From positions 310,001 to 374,000 of the forward strand of contig JADJFC010000004.1 in assembly GCA_016708785.1 (NCBI GenBank): DNA of 64,000 bases, in the 5' to 3' direction. The translations under genes were made by a program, and so were the position numbers. Positions 1 to 8,971 of the stretch are shown in pieces. This DNA comes from Bacteroidota bacterium (lineage in GTDB: Bacteria; Bacteroidota; Bacteroidia; AKYH767-A; 2013-40CM-41-45). The number at the start of each line of letters is the position of its first letter. Position 1 is the first letter of the stretch. A model generated the notes under the pieces. The model was given only the letters and a program-made list of their open reading frames with translations. It ran no database searches and was not told the origin of the DNA.

Positions 1-1
1 C

Positions 2-766
2 GGTTCCAAACTGGATCTTCTTCAAGCTAAGGTGGAATTTAATCGTCAAAAATCAATTGAGCTTGTAACACTTTCAGACATTGATGAAGCAAAATTACGA
101 CTGAATTATCTGCTTGCTCGTCCAATGGATACACCTTTTATTACAGAAGATACAGTAATAATATCTTTTCGGCCCTCTTATGATGAATTGAAAAAATCGC
201 TGCCGGATAATAATAACATCCGTTTGTATGAAATGAATCGAAAATTGGCTGAACTGAGTTTGAAGGAAAATCAATCGTTACGATATCCGACTATAACATT
301 TATGAGTCACTACATTTTTAATCGGTCAGAGAATGGAGCCGGATTCACGCTTTTGAATCAATCGAAGGGTTTGAATTTTGGTGTTTCTGCTAGCATGCCA
401 ATTTTTAATGGATTTAATATTAATCGTCAGATAAAAAATTCGAAATTGGACGTATTGAATTCAAAATTGCAATTTACACAAGTGAATGAACAAATAAATG
501 CTGAATTGGCAAACGCATTCAGAAAATTTTCAAATTGCTTGGAGATTCTTTCGACAGAAGAGGAAAATATACTTCTTGCGCGTGAAATGCTTTTGATCGC
601 TCAGGAAAGATATCGGGTTGGAATCAGTAATTCGATCGAATTGCAAGATTCCTACCGTTCATTTGAGGAGTCAATGTTACGACTTGTAGAGGCGCGCTTT
701 AAGGCAAAAACACTTGAGACAGATCTACGAAGAATTTCCGGCCGATTAATATCAAGTTATAATTAA
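2..766 (+). CDS. TolC-family outer membrane efflux protein, C-terminal part (partial at left edge)
   Basis: The frame is open to the window edge, reading GSKLDLLQAKVEFN before the first possible start, so the gene begins upstream. About 254 residues are visible. They are rich in long amphipathic helices and end in a segment of the kind found in the second half of TolC/OEP proteins (AQERYRVGISNSIELQDSY, the helix pair that enters the periplasmic tunnel). TolC proteins form the trimeric outer-membrane channel of tripartite efflux pumps or type I secretion. The partner pump genes would lie upstream, outside the window. The next gene (nhaA) follows after 26 bp and could be co-transcribed. The family call is firm; the substrate cannot be told. 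Confidence 0.85.
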   Translation, partial: GSKLDLLQAKVEFNRQKSIELVTLSDIDEAKLRLNYLLARPMDTPFITEDTVIISFRPSYDELKKSLPDNNNIRLYEMNRKLAELSLKENQSLRYPTITFMSHYIFNRSENGAGFTLLNQSKGLNFGVSASMPIFNGFNINRQIKNSKLDVLNSKLQFTQVNEQINAELANAFRKFSNCLEILSTEEENILLAREMLLIAQERYRVGISNSIELQDSYRSFEESMLRLVEARFKAKTLETDLRRISGRLISSYN

Positions 767-792
767 TTGGAGTATCATTTAAAATTGTGCGT

Positions 793-1971
793 ATGAAACC
801 TAATTTATCTATAGCTCTACGACTAACAGATGCTTTTAAACGGTTTACTTCGTCCCAAAAAACTTCCGGAATTTTATTATTAGTTGTTTCTGTCATCTCA
901 TTGGTACTTGCCAATAGTAAATTTTCAGGATCATATCTACACTTCTGGGAAAATCAACTTCACATCAATGGTAATGGCCATTTTTCGATAATCCACATGA
1001 TCAATGATGGCTTGATGACGATCTTCTTTTTACTGGTCGGATTAGAAATAAAGCGGGAATTGATCGATGGTGAGCTAAAGGGTTTTCAAAGGGCATCGCT
1101 GCCTGTAGCCGCTGCAATTGGAGGAATGCTTGTTCCGGCTTTGCTGTACAACATAATCAATCACGATCTGGATTCGGCAGATGGATGGGGAATTCCAATG
1201 GCAACCGATATCGCGTTTGCTATTGGTATCATTTCTATTCTTGGCAATAAAGTTTCTGATGCAGGAAAAGTCCTGATTACTGCATTGGCAGTAGTTGATG
1301 ATTTGGGAGCAGTCATTGTCATTGCTTTATTTTATTCTGCTTCAATAAAAATGATGTTTTTGTTTTTGGCTTTGGCCATTACAATCATTCTATTAATTTT
1401 CAACTATAAAAGGCTGCAGAATCCTTGGTTATATATTTTACCCGGGTTGGCCTTATGGTATTTCGTATTGCGATCAGGCATCCACTCTACTATTGCCGGA
1501 GTCATTTTAGCGACAACTATTCCATTTCATAAAAGTGAGAATTCATTACTTATCAAAATGGAATCAAAATTACATACGATAGTTAATTTTTTCATTATGC
1601 CATTATTTGCAATGGCAAACACTGCAATTCTAATTCAGGGAGATATTCTTGATCATCTTAAATCGCCTGAGGGTTTTGGTATCAGTATAGGTCTGATATT
1701 AGGGAAACCAATGGGTATTGTTTTGATGGTTGTATTAATGGTTGCATTTAAAATAAGCAAGCTGCCTAAGCAAATTTCATATTCACAACTGGTCGGACTT
1801 GGATTTTTAGGTGGCATCGGATTTACGATGTCTATGTTTATTTCGATGCTGGCATTTAAGGATATTGATTTTATCACGAATTCCAAAATTGCAATTGTCT
1901 TTGCAAGCCTGCTTGCCGGACTTATCGGATTTTCTATTCTTAAATTTTCAAAAACAAACACTAATGATTGA
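793..1971 (+). CDS. nhaA: Na+/H+ antiporter NhaA
   Basis: A 392-residue polytopic inner-membrane protein of normal length for NhaA, which exchanges external protons for internal Na+ or Li+ in pH and salt homeostasis. Two hallmark sites are visible: ATDIAFAIGII (Asp about 139) and AVVDDLGAVIVIALFYS, whose paired aspartates (about 169/170) match the E. coli Asp163/Asp164 ion-binding pair. The early segment GLMTIFFLLVGLEIKREL is also typical. I chose ATG 793; a GTG at 787 lies in frame 6 bp upstream with GGAG before it and is a real alternative. The 3' end overlaps the following methyltransferase start by 8 bp, suggesting translational coupling. Confidence 0.95.
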   Translation: MKPNLSIALRLTDAFKRFTSSQKTSGILLLVVSVISLVLANSKFSGSYLHFWENQLHINGNGHFSIIHMINDGLMTIFFLLVGLEIKRELIDGELKGFQRASLPVAAAIGGMLVPALLYNIINHDLDSADGWGIPMATDIAFAIGIISILGNKVSDAGKVLITALAVVDDLGAVIVIALFYSASIKMMFLFLALAITIILLIFNYKRLQNPWLYILPGLALWYFVLRSGIHSTIAGVILATTIPFHKSENSLLIKMESKLHTIVNFFIMPLFAMANTAILIQGDILDHLKSPEGFGISIGLILGKPMGIVLMVVLMVAFKISKLPKQISYSQLVGLGFLGGIGFTMSMFISMLAFKDIDFITNSKIAIVFASLLAGLIGFSILKFSKTNTND

Positions 1972-2614
1972 CATGAAGGAAATGGCCAAACAATTGCGTT
2001 TGCCTGAAGGTGAAAATTCGAAGATTGTTACAGAATTTATGTCTAAAGGGAATCGTACACTATATGATTTCACTTTAGATCAGTTCACTTTTTTTTCCTC
2101 TGCTGAAGTTCTTGAAATCGGACCGGCGAATGGCTTTTTTGTACAGAAACTTTTTGAAAGGAATAATTCTCTTTCTTATACCGGTCTCGATCTTTCACAT
2201 GATATGATCACGGAGGCTAATGAACTCAATTCAGCATTGGTTACAAATGGAAATGCCAGGTTTGTTTATGGTGATGTTGTTTCCCTCCCATTTCGCGATG
2301 AGTCTTTTGACATAATTTTCACTGTGAATACTCTTTACTTTTGGTCTGACCCAAAGGTAGGAATGGCAGAACTAAAGCGAGTGTTACGTCCGAACGGTAA
2401 ACTAGTCATTGCAATACGTTCGAAAGAAACGATGGTAAATATGCCTTTTACTGAATATGGTTTCCAACTTTATTCTAAAGTTGATCTTCAGAACCTATTT
2501 TCCGAAAATGGCTTTAACGATGCAACAATTTCCTCTAAAATGGAAGACATTACATTACCATCCGGTGTATCCGTCAACATTGAATCATTTTGTGCTCTTG
2601 GAGAAAAACGTTAA
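1964..2614 (+). CDS. Class I SAM-dependent methyltransferase
   Basis: 216 residues from ATG 1964, which overlaps the nhaA stop; the frame is open further upstream but only inside nhaA. SAM-binding motif I is EIGPANGFF (residues 51-59). An acidic residue ends the second strand (GLDLSHDM), followed by DVVSLPFRDESFDIIF and an LKRVLRPNGKLVIAI strand, as in Methyltransf_11 proteins of the UbiE/COQ5-like group. The substrate is unknown. Coupling to nhaA by overlap suggests one transcript, but no shared function is evident. Confidence 0.85.
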   Translation: MIDMKEMAKQLRLPEGENSKIVTEFMSKGNRTLYDFTLDQFTFFSSAEVLEIGPANGFFVQKLFERNNSLSYTGLDLSHDMITEANELNSALVTNGNARFVYGDVVSLPFRDESFDIIFTVNTLYFWSDPKVGMAELKRVLRPNGKLVIAIRSKETMVNMPFTEYGFQLYSKVDLQNLFSENGFNDATISSKMEDITLPSGVSVNIESFCALGEKR

Positions 2615-2639
2615 TTTTGGACAAATAGAAAACGGAACT

Positions 2640-3077
2640 ATGAAATTGAAAATTACTGAACTTATCTTTATTTTTTGTGTTAGTACATATATGGCCAATG
2701 CACAGAAAGTGTCTAAACTCACAATTACAGATAATTTAAGTACTGCAGGTCGCTTCACATTAGGCAAAGCAAAGCCCGCTGCACCTAGAGACACCTTTTA
2801 TTTATTGACTGAAAAAGGAACGCAAGTATTGTTTTATGCAGACCTGATCAATACAGACAGTTTGCAACTCACTCATCCTTCTTTGAAGTTTACCGCTTAT
2901 AAAGATATCAATGGTAAATTCGAATGGGTTGATGATAGAGTGATCGATGTTAAGACAGATGCCACATTTGTGATGACAGCAATTAACTTTTTCTCGACCG
3001 GTTCATATAAGATCCTTATCACACCGGAAGAAACAGCAGATTCATTATCACAAGGAACTTTTACAATTACCAAGTAG
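2640..3077 (+). CDS. Hypothetical secreted protein
   Basis: 145 residues from ATG 2640. The first about 22 residues form a signal peptide (MKLKITELIFIF... ending ANAQ) with a likely signal peptidase I cut after Ala-Asn-Ala. The mature part is short and beta-rich (FYADLINTDSLQL, FEWVDDRVIDVKTDATFVM) and has no motif I recognise. The frame continues upstream inside the methyltransferase gene, but the signal peptide fixes the start. It sits 25 bp after the methyltransferase stop, so probably the same transcript. A periplasmic or outer-membrane-associated location is inferred from the signal peptide only. Confidence 0.6.
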   Translation: MKLKITELIFIFCVSTYMANAQKVSKLTITDNLSTAGRFTLGKAKPAAPRDTFYLLTEKGTQVLFYADLINTDSLQLTHPSLKFTAYKDINGKFEWVDDRVIDVKTDATFVMTAINFFSTGSYKILITPEETADSLSQGTFTITK

Positions 3078-3159
3078 TAATAAATTCACAATACAATATT
3101 TTATTTTTCTTTCGTTGTAAGGTTAAATATCTCTTTGAAAAATGTTAAACCTAATCAGA

Positions 3160-3812
3160 ATGAAAAGACATAAGGAAAGCATCGTTTTCTTTTTTTTAAT
3201 TGGTGTGTTGTCTGCTTGCGGACAAACAAAACAAAAATCGCAACAAAACCGGCAATGACAGACACTATAATAACAACGATTGATACAGCTACAGTTGGTG
3301 GCGGGTGCTTTTGGTGTACAGAAGCACAATTTCAAATCCTCGATGGAGTGATCTCAGTACAATCCGGTTATTCTGGTGGTACTATTAAAAACCCTTCGTA
3401 CAAGGAAGTTTGTATGGGAATCACTGGCCACGCTGAAGTTGTTCAGGTTGCTTACGACACTACCAAGTTAAACTATGCCGATATTCTTAAAGCCTTTTTT
3501 GAATCTCATGACCCAACCCAATTGAACAGACAAGGAAATGACGTAGGGACACAATATCGATCTGTTATCTATTTTCATTCCTTAGAACAAAAGAAAGTTG
3601 CTGAAGAGATAAAAGCTGAATTGGATGCTTCAGGGGCATATTCGTCAAAAATAGTTACTGAAATATCACCGTTTTCTGTTTTTTACAAAGCGGAAGATTA
3701 CCATCAGAATTACTTCAATGATAATGGCGAAGCCTCGTATTGTCAGTTTGTGATCGCTCCTAAATTGGAGAAGTTCAAAAAAGTATTCAAGGGTAAATTG
3801 AAGGAGAATTAA
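3160..3812 (+). CDS. msrA: Peptide-methionine (S)-S-oxide reductase MsrA, lipoprotein form with probable frameshift
   Basis: MsrA reduces methionine-S-sulfoxide in oxidised proteins. The catalytic motif GGGCFWCTEAQFQ, the HDPTQLNRQGNDVGTQYRS stretch and the C-terminal YHQNYF are all present. The enzyme frame is open from TTG 3216, with an ATG at 3255. Just upstream, ATG 3160 opens a lipoprotein signal peptide (hydrophobic run, lipobox LSAC, residues about 17-20) in the neighbouring frame that stops at 3258, overlapping ATG 3255. Adding one A to the A5 run at 3233-3237 joins the two into a 217-residue lipoprotein MsrA, a form common in Bacteroidota. I therefore annotate the joined gene; separate translation from 3255 by stop/start overlap is the alternative. 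Confidence 0.85.
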
Positions 3813-3839
3813 TGACTTTCAGAAGGTTAAAAAAATAAA

Positions 3840-3864
3840 GGAGCCAACTATCCACATCGGCTCC
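3840..3864 (+). terminator. Probable terminator after msrA
   Basis: GGAGCC (3840-3845) and GGCTCC (3859-3864) form a 6-bp GC-rich stem with a 13-nt loop, 28 bp after the msrA stop. An A-rich tract lies before it and only a short T-containing tail after it, so termination may be weak on the plus strand. Confidence 0.5.
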
Positions 3865-4078
3865 TTCCCACCACATCCAATAAATTATCTTTAACTGTCT
3901 GAAGACAAGAATTCTAGGTATTAAAGAGTCTGTTTACGATTAAAGATTCTACAGCTCTTTTTTAAAATTGATCGGAACTTTTCCGATTTTCGTTTGTTAA
4001 CGAGTTCGTCTTTAAAAACTTAATAATGTTTAAATTATAGTAGTAAAGTACAACCTATACTGCCCAAAGTACAATAAA

Positions 4079-4104
4079 AAAGCCGGAATGTTAATTCCGG
4101 CTTT
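4079..4104 (-). terminator. Intrinsic terminator of the minus-strand secreted-protein gene
   Basis: An 11-bp perfect stem (AAAGCCGGAAT / ATTCCGGCTTT) with a GTTA loop. Read on the minus strand it is followed by a run of six T. It lies 21 bp after the stop of the 4125-4535 gene. Confidence 0.85.
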
Positions 4105-4124
4105 CAAAATCGTCTGACTTTAAG

Positions 4125-4535
4125 TTACTTCTGTATACTTCCTGATTTGTCAAAGTTTGTAATCACATTGTTGTAATCTGCAGAATAGCTTTTGTTGCCG
4201 TTTTTATCGACTACTATCCAAACCTTATAACTTCCATCGATAGCATTCATCTTCTGATAATGTGCAGTTATTTCTGCAGGAATTACATTTCCAATTACCT
4301 CATATGTATGACTGATAACTTGATCATTGGAATCATACACTTTGAAATTCTGCATTTTCGAATCATCAAAATAACTTACTTTAAAATTAACCCCTTCAGT
4401 CGTCCAAGTTGCATAATTAGCAAATGGATGAGTCTGTTTAAAGGCATCCATTACATGATGCGGGATTTGAGTTTGAGCTATTAACGTTCCTGTCGAAATG
4501 ATCAAGACAAAGAGGGCAAGAATTACTTTTTTCAT
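4125..4535 (-). CDS. Small secreted PepSY-like protein
   Basis: 136 residues with a clear signal peptide (hydrophobic run ending STGTLIAQ). The mature part resembles the PepSY-like (DUF2874) periplasmic proteins frequent in Bacteroidota: IPHHVMDAFKQTHPFANYATW, then FKVSYFDD, then a second half-repeat (VIPAEITAHYQKMNAIDGSYKVWIV). These pair an AF..HP..A..TW helix-strand motif with an F-beta-hairpin. The role is unknown. It is a single-gene unit with its own terminator. Family assignment is by pattern only. Confidence 0.65.
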   Translation of the reverse strand: MKKVILALFVLIISTGTLIAQTQIPHHVMDAFKQTHPFANYATWTTEGVNFKVSYFDDSKMQNFKVYDSNDQVISHTYEVIGNVIPAEITAHYQKMNAIDGSYKVWIVVDKNGNKSYSADYNNVITNFDKSGSIQK

Positions 4536-4722
4536 GGGCTATAATTTAATTTTGAGTAGTGTTTTTTTCGTCAGGCTAATTTATCAATTTATTCAGTCCG
4601 TTGTCTTCGGATTTTGGCCAATCATTAACAAATTGGTGTGAGTTTCCCCATTTTGCAGACTTTATGCCTTCTTGCCTCTTCAATTAGTTTGACAGGTTTG
4701 CAGGTTCTGTTGGCAATCCCCG

Positions 4723-4750
4723 CACTATTCACTATTAGTTATTAGTTATT
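4723..4750. repeat. Heptameric degenerate tandem repeat (4 units)
   Basis: Four consecutive 7-bp units, CACTATT x2 then AGTTATT x2. The last unit contains the stop codon of the TerB-like gene on the minus strand (4746-4748). Confidence 0.8.
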
Positions 4751-5111
4751 CAGCGTGTTCAATATCCCATGCGTCAAATAACGTTTTCAGAAAAGTGTTT
4801 TCCTGCTTACTTACTACATCATCTGCACTTACAATCTTGACGGCAAAATCCATAAAGTGTGTTCGTTCTTCCGGTGTTGAATCCTGGTAGAAGTCGTCCA
4901 TGCATTTTTGAAAATGAAGGATGTAATCTTCTTTGGCTAACATGGAAATTTGTTCCATTGCACCATCTAAACTAACATGGAAAGGATAGTTTTCTACTAA
5001 GTATTTCCGGATAATGAGGTCTTCATTCACAGAAAAGGAATCATCTACCATTGCAAGTAATTGAAGCATATGGTATCCGGCCTCTGATTTATTTAGTTTT
5101 CTTTCAGACAT
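4746..5111 (-). CDS. TerB-like (tellurite resistance TerB family) protein
   Basis: 121 residues, all helical and acidic. The pattern (LLAMVDDSFSVNEDLIIRKYL, then EERTHFMDFAVKIVSADDVVSKQENTFLKTLF) matches the TerB/DjlA-type fold, where paired acidic residues bind metal. Stand-alone TerB-like proteins in Bacteroidota have no known reaction. No tellurite or ter operon partners are present, so resistance should not be inferred. No signal peptide, so cytoplasmic. Its stop codon lies in a heptamer repeat. Confidence 0.6.
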   Translation of the reverse strand: MSERKLNKSEAGYHMLQLLAMVDDSFSVNEDLIIRKYLVENYPFHVSLDGAMEQISMLAKEDYILHFQKCMDDFYQDSTPEERTHFMDFAVKIVSADDVVSKQENTFLKTLFDAWDIEHAE

Positions 5112-5402
5112 AAGTGGGTTTAATTATAGACCTCAAATTAGAGTATTCTTGATGAGAATAAAAGGAATTTTTGATGAATTATTTTAAAATTCGCATGAAT
5201 TTCGTCATCAGTAGGTTTTGTGAAAAATTAAGTGCTTAATAATGAGTAAATGATTGGATTACAGTCGAAAGTAAGTACTAAAATATTATGGAACTTTTAA
5301 TAAATTCCTGACATTTACGATTAAATTTGTGAAAATTCAGGGCTTTCCAAGGCGTCTGACAATAATTTTCAACTTAATCACTCCAAATAGAAAGATCGGT
5401 GT

Positions 5403-7196
5403 ATGACGGATATCATTAAGCTTTTACCGGAAACGGTGGCTAATCAGATTGCAGCAGGAGAAGTTATTCAGCGACCTGCATCAGCAGTTAAAGAACTTTT
5501 GGAGAATGCTGTTGATGCTGAAAGTACCAACATTGAATTATACATCAAAGAATCCGGTAAGACCATGATTCGTATTGTTGATAATGGCCTTGGTATGACA
5601 CCTTCTGATGCACGGCTTTCATTTGCAAGGCATGCAACTTCTAAGATAAAATCAGCAGAAGAACTTTTTTCTATTCGTACGAAAGGTTTTCGCGGCGAAG
5701 CCCTTGCTTCTATTGCCGCCATTTCTCAGGTAGAATTAAAGTCGATGAAAGCCGGAGAAGAGATTGGAACACAAATTGAAATTGAAGGGAATGAATTTTT
5801 GGATCAACGGCCTGTGGGAATGACTGCCGGTACGAGTATCTCTGTGAAAAATCTTTTTTACAATGTGCCTGCGCGTAGAAATTTTTTAAAATCAAATCCA
5901 ATAGAGGCCCGACATATCATTGATGAATTTGAACGTGTTGCTTTAGCTCATCCTGAAGTTGCATTTTCATTGAACATGAATAACATCGAGCATTTCAGGT
6001 TACCGATCAGTAATTTGCGTCAGCGAATCGTTAACATCTATGGCTCAAATTATAATGAACGATTAGTGCCCATTGCCGAAGAAACAACTTTATTGACAAT
6101 CACAGGGTTCGTCGGTAAGCCGGAATACAGTCGTAAAACAAGAGGCGAACAATTCTTCTTCGTAAATAAAAGGTACATAAAAGACGGTTACTTACACCAC
6201 GCTGTCAGTAATGCTTTTGAAGAGTTATTGCCGAAAGACAGTTATGCATCTTATTGGCTTTATATAGATATTGACCCTGCTAAAATTGATGTTAATATAC
6301 ATCCTACAAAAACAGAAATTAAATTTGAGGATGAACGATCCGTTTATGCAATTGTGCGCTCCGCAGTGAAGCGTTCACTAGGGCAATACAATGTTGCTCC
6401 TGCCCTTGACTTTGAACGTGAACGAACATTTGATGTTCCTCATGCTATGCGTTATCAACCCGTACAAATGCAAACGGTACTTGTCAATCCCGGTTACAAC
6501 CCCTTCCAAAAAGAAAGTCGTCCAATAGCATCTGCCGGTTGGGATAAAGTTTACGATGATATTCGTAAAGTGCAGCTACCGGTTCAAGATCAACCCTCTT
6601 CTTCAACACCAATCGATTTCGAAGAATTTATAATCAACAGTAAGAACTTCTTTCAACTTGGACCTTATATTGTAGCTAAGACAGGCGATAATCTCCGCTC
6701 GAGCGATGCTACTTCTGCTCATGAAAGAATCATTTACAATCAGCTGATAAATAAAATAAACGGCCAGGCGATCAGTTCTCAACAGATGCTTTTTCCTCAG
6801 ACCATACAGTTGAATTCTTCTGATCTTCAAATCATAAAGGAGATCGAAAAAGAGATCCGTGATTTTGGTTTCGACATCAGTGAATTTGGCTTGAATACCT
6901 ATGTTTTGAATGCTGCACCGGTAGGAATACCTTCAGGAAGAGAAAAAGGTATATTGGAAGACATTATTGAGCAGTATAAAAACAATTCATCTGAACTTAG
7001 TTCCGGTATAGCCGAGAAACTAGCACACTCAATGTCAAAAAGTATGGCAGTTCGTCGTGGAGATCAACTTTCTGAAGAAGAAATCCAATCATTGATTCAG
7101 GAATTGATGAAGTCTGATAAAAAAGACCGGGGAATTGATGGAAAACCGTGTATGAAGGTGTTGAAAACCACTGACCTTTCCGACTACTTTAAGTAA
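5403..7196 (+). CDS. mutL: DNA mismatch repair protein MutL
   Basis: 597 residues. The N-terminal GHKL ATPase is complete: QIAAGEVIQRPASAVKELLE (from about residue 14), DNGLGM, RHATSKI and TKGFRGEALASIAAIS. The middle transducer domain (IKDGYLHHAV... VDVNIHPTK) follows, and the C-terminal dimerisation domain runs from about residue 415. The site where endonuclease MutLs carry DQHAAHERI reads SDATSAHERI (434-443), so two metal-site residues differ (see findings). MutL links MutS recognition to strand excision. It starts the plus-strand cluster mutL - rhomboid - T9SS protein - rhomboid - EEP. A TAAATTTG box at 5322-5329 is a candidate promoter element. Confidence 0.95.
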   Translation: MTDIIKLLPETVANQIAAGEVIQRPASAVKELLENAVDAESTNIELYIKESGKTMIRIVDNGLGMTPSDARLSFARHATSKIKSAEELFSIRTKGFRGEALASIAAISQVELKSMKAGEEIGTQIEIEGNEFLDQRPVGMTAGTSISVKNLFYNVPARRNFLKSNPIEARHIIDEFERVALAHPEVAFSLNMNNIEHFRLPISNLRQRIVNIYGSNYNERLVPIAEETTLLTITGFVGKPEYSRKTRGEQFFFVNKRYIKDGYLHHAVSNAFEELLPKDSYASYWLYIDIDPAKIDVNIHPTKTEIKFEDERSVYAIVRSAVKRSLGQYNVAPALDFERERTFDVPHAMRYQPVQMQTVLVNPGYNPFQKESRPIASAGWDKVYDDIRKVQLPVQDQPSSSTPIDFEEFIINSKNFFQLGPYIVAKTGDNLRSSDATSAHERIIYNQLINKINGQAISSQQMLFPQTIQLNSSDLQIIKEIEKEIRDFGFDISEFGLNTYVLNAAPVGIPSGREKGILEDIIEQYKNNSSELSSGIAEKLAHSMSKSMAVRRGDQLSEEEIQSLIQELMKSDKKDRGIDGKPCMKVLKTTDLSDYFK

Positions 7197-7251
7197 AAAT
7201 TATTTTCATATTGATAGCAGGTATTTTATAAGCTGCCTGCAACCGACAACT

Positions 7252-8115
7252 ATGAGTTATCCAAACTTCCGCCCTCAGGGTTTTGCTATTCCTGAAGTCG
7301 TCAAAAACCTACTGATCATCAACTTTCTGATGTTCTTTGCTACCATGGTCATGGAAAGCAGAGGCGTTGAACTTACCGATGTTCTGGGTTTACATTATTT
7401 CCTTTCTGATAAATTCAAGATCTGGCAATTCGTCAGTTATATGTTCATGCATGGAAGTTTCATGCATATCTTCTTCAATATGTTTGCTGTATTTATGTTC
7501 GGTGCTGCTATTGAATCTGTATGGGGACCAAAGAAATTTCTGACGTATTATATTCTCACCGGATTAGGCGCTGCTGTTGCACATTATGCAATTGTGTATT
7601 ATCAGATGCAACCGGCGATAGCATTTTTGAATGATTATATTGATGCTCCTTCAATGACAAAATTGCAAGGACTGATCAATTCAGATGCATTCACTAATTT
7701 TTCGTCAAGAGAAATGCTTGAGCATTACAATTCGTTCACAGCTTCTTTCAATGAACTTGCGAACACTGATCAAGCTGCTGCCATGCAACTTAGTGTTGAT
7801 TTCGTTAAGGAGTTTAAAGCTGATGTTTACAATGCTCCTGTAGTAGTAGGTGCAAGCGGGGCTGTTTTCGGTTTATTACTTGCATATGGAATGACCTATC
7901 CGAATAACATTATCTATATCTATTTTGCAATTCCACTAAAAGCCAAATATTTTGTGATCTTATACGGCTTGATCGAATTGTTCTCCGGAGTAGCGAATGT
8001 TCCCGGAGATAATGTTGCACATTTTGCACACTTAGGTGGATTGATAACCGGATTAATAATTATTCAATACTGGAAAAAGAACAATCGTAAACGACAAAAT
8101 GACTATTTCAATTGA
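7252..8115 (+). CDS. Rhomboid family intramembrane serine protease
   Basis: 287 residues, polytopic. The catalytic dyad is visible: Ser202 in GASGAVFG and His260 in HFAHLGGLITG. The HGSFMHIFFNMFAVFMFG segment gives the HxxxN oxyanion motif. A soluble insertion of about 80 residues (about 115-195) lies before the catalytic serine helix. Rhomboids cut single-span membrane proteins inside the bilayer; the substrate is unknown. It lies 55 bp after mutL, in the same direction. Confidence 0.93.
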   Translation: MSYPNFRPQGFAIPEVVKNLLIINFLMFFATMVMESRGVELTDVLGLHYFLSDKFKIWQFVSYMFMHGSFMHIFFNMFAVFMFGAAIESVWGPKKFLTYYILTGLGAAVAHYAIVYYQMQPAIAFLNDYIDAPSMTKLQGLINSDAFTNFSSREMLEHYNSFTASFNELANTDQAAAMQLSVDFVKEFKADVYNAPVVVGASGAVFGLLLAYGMTYPNNIIYIYFAIPLKAKYFVILYGLIELFSGVANVPGDNVAHFAHLGGLITGLIIIQYWKKNNRKRQNDYFN

Positions 8116-8122
8116 ACGCACA

Positions 8123-8971
8123 ATGAAAAAAATTAATTTCTTTTTTTGCTTATATTTTAGTGGAATCGTATTGTGCTTTTCACAATCATCAGGGCCAAAT
8201 AGTCCCAACACATATTCCACATCAGGTACCGGAGCCGGATGGTCTAATTTGTCGGGAATTATTGCAGTAGACAATAATCCTGCATATGCAGATCTTGCTC
8301 AGTTTCCAACCTGTAATTCGTTCCTTTGCTATCACTCAGACATTGCTCACTTCACCGGTTTTGGCTTTGCAATTCCTTCAACGGCTACTATCACAGGAAT
8401 AAAAATTGATGTTTCACAAAGAGTCTCATCTCCGGGAGGCGGAATTCGCGACTCTCTGATCATGTTGTCATTGAATGGAAATATGCTTGGAGCTGACCGA
8501 TCAGATACTTCTTATTGGTTGGATACACCTACAATGAATGCATACGGCGATTCACTTGATACTTGGGGTTACTCGTGGACACCTGGTGATGTCAATGACC
8601 CGACTTTTGGCTTACAATATCAGTTAACAAATTATTCTTATGATCAACCTGCGTCACTCGATTATTTATCGATGACCGTTTATTATCAAACAGGAACAGG
8701 AATAATTTCCCAGTCTTCTACTCCATGGGAAATACGATTTATTGGATCAACTTTGGATATTCATGGTGAAGCTGGTTTTTTGGCATCCGGCGCAGAGCTC
8801 GAAGTTCGAACGACTGGTGGTAAATCAATTTTGAAAAAAACGATTGACCCGGGCAAGAATAGACTGGACCTTAGTTTGAATGCAATTGAGTGGCCATCGG
8901 GAATCTACATTGTCAGTATTACTTCCACTACAGGAAATACTATTCAACGAAAAGTGATATTGATTAAATAA
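8123..8971 (+). CDS. Secreted protein with T9SS type A-like C-terminal domain
   Basis: 282 residues from ATG 8123 (an ATG at 8099 is in frame inside the upstream rhomboid gene). A signal peptide (MKKINFFFCLYFSG... CFSQ) leads into a beta-rich domain with FGFAIPSTATITGIKIDV and repeated Tyr/Gly/Asp-rich strands. The last about 75 residues (IRFIGSTLDIHGEAGF ... WPSGIYIVSITSTTGNTIQRKVILIK) resemble the T9SS sorting domain that directs export and surface attachment. It sits 7 bp after one rhomboid stop, and its stop overlaps the start of the next rhomboid, so it is embedded in that operon. Function unknown. Confidence 0.75.
   Translation: MKKINFFFCLYFSGIVLCFSQSSGPNSPNTYSTSGTGAGWSNLSGIIAVDNNPAYADLAQFPTCNSFLCYHSDIAHFTGFGFAIPSTATITGIKIDVSQRVSSPGGGIRDSLIMLSLNGNMLGADRSDTSYWLDTPTMNAYGDSLDTWGYSWTPGDVNDPTFGLQYQLTNYSYDQPASLDYLSMTVYYQTGTGIISQSSTPWEIRFIGSTLDIHGEAGFLASGAELEVRTTGGKSILKKTIDPGKNRLDLSLNAIEWPSGIYIVSITSTTGNTIQRKVILIK

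Larger units (their letters stand above)
3813..4124. other. Intergenic region between convergent genes
   Basis: 312 bp between msrA and a minus-strand gene. It holds one hairpin-type terminator for each side (3840-3864 and 4079-4104) and a small ATCGGAA/TTCCGAT hairpin near 3970-3986. No ORF with gene-like features was seen. Confidence 0.5.

Noticed and set aside
4746..5111. A tellurite resistance gene.
   Set aside because: Only a TerB-like fold is present, with no ter operon partners, so resistance is not supported.
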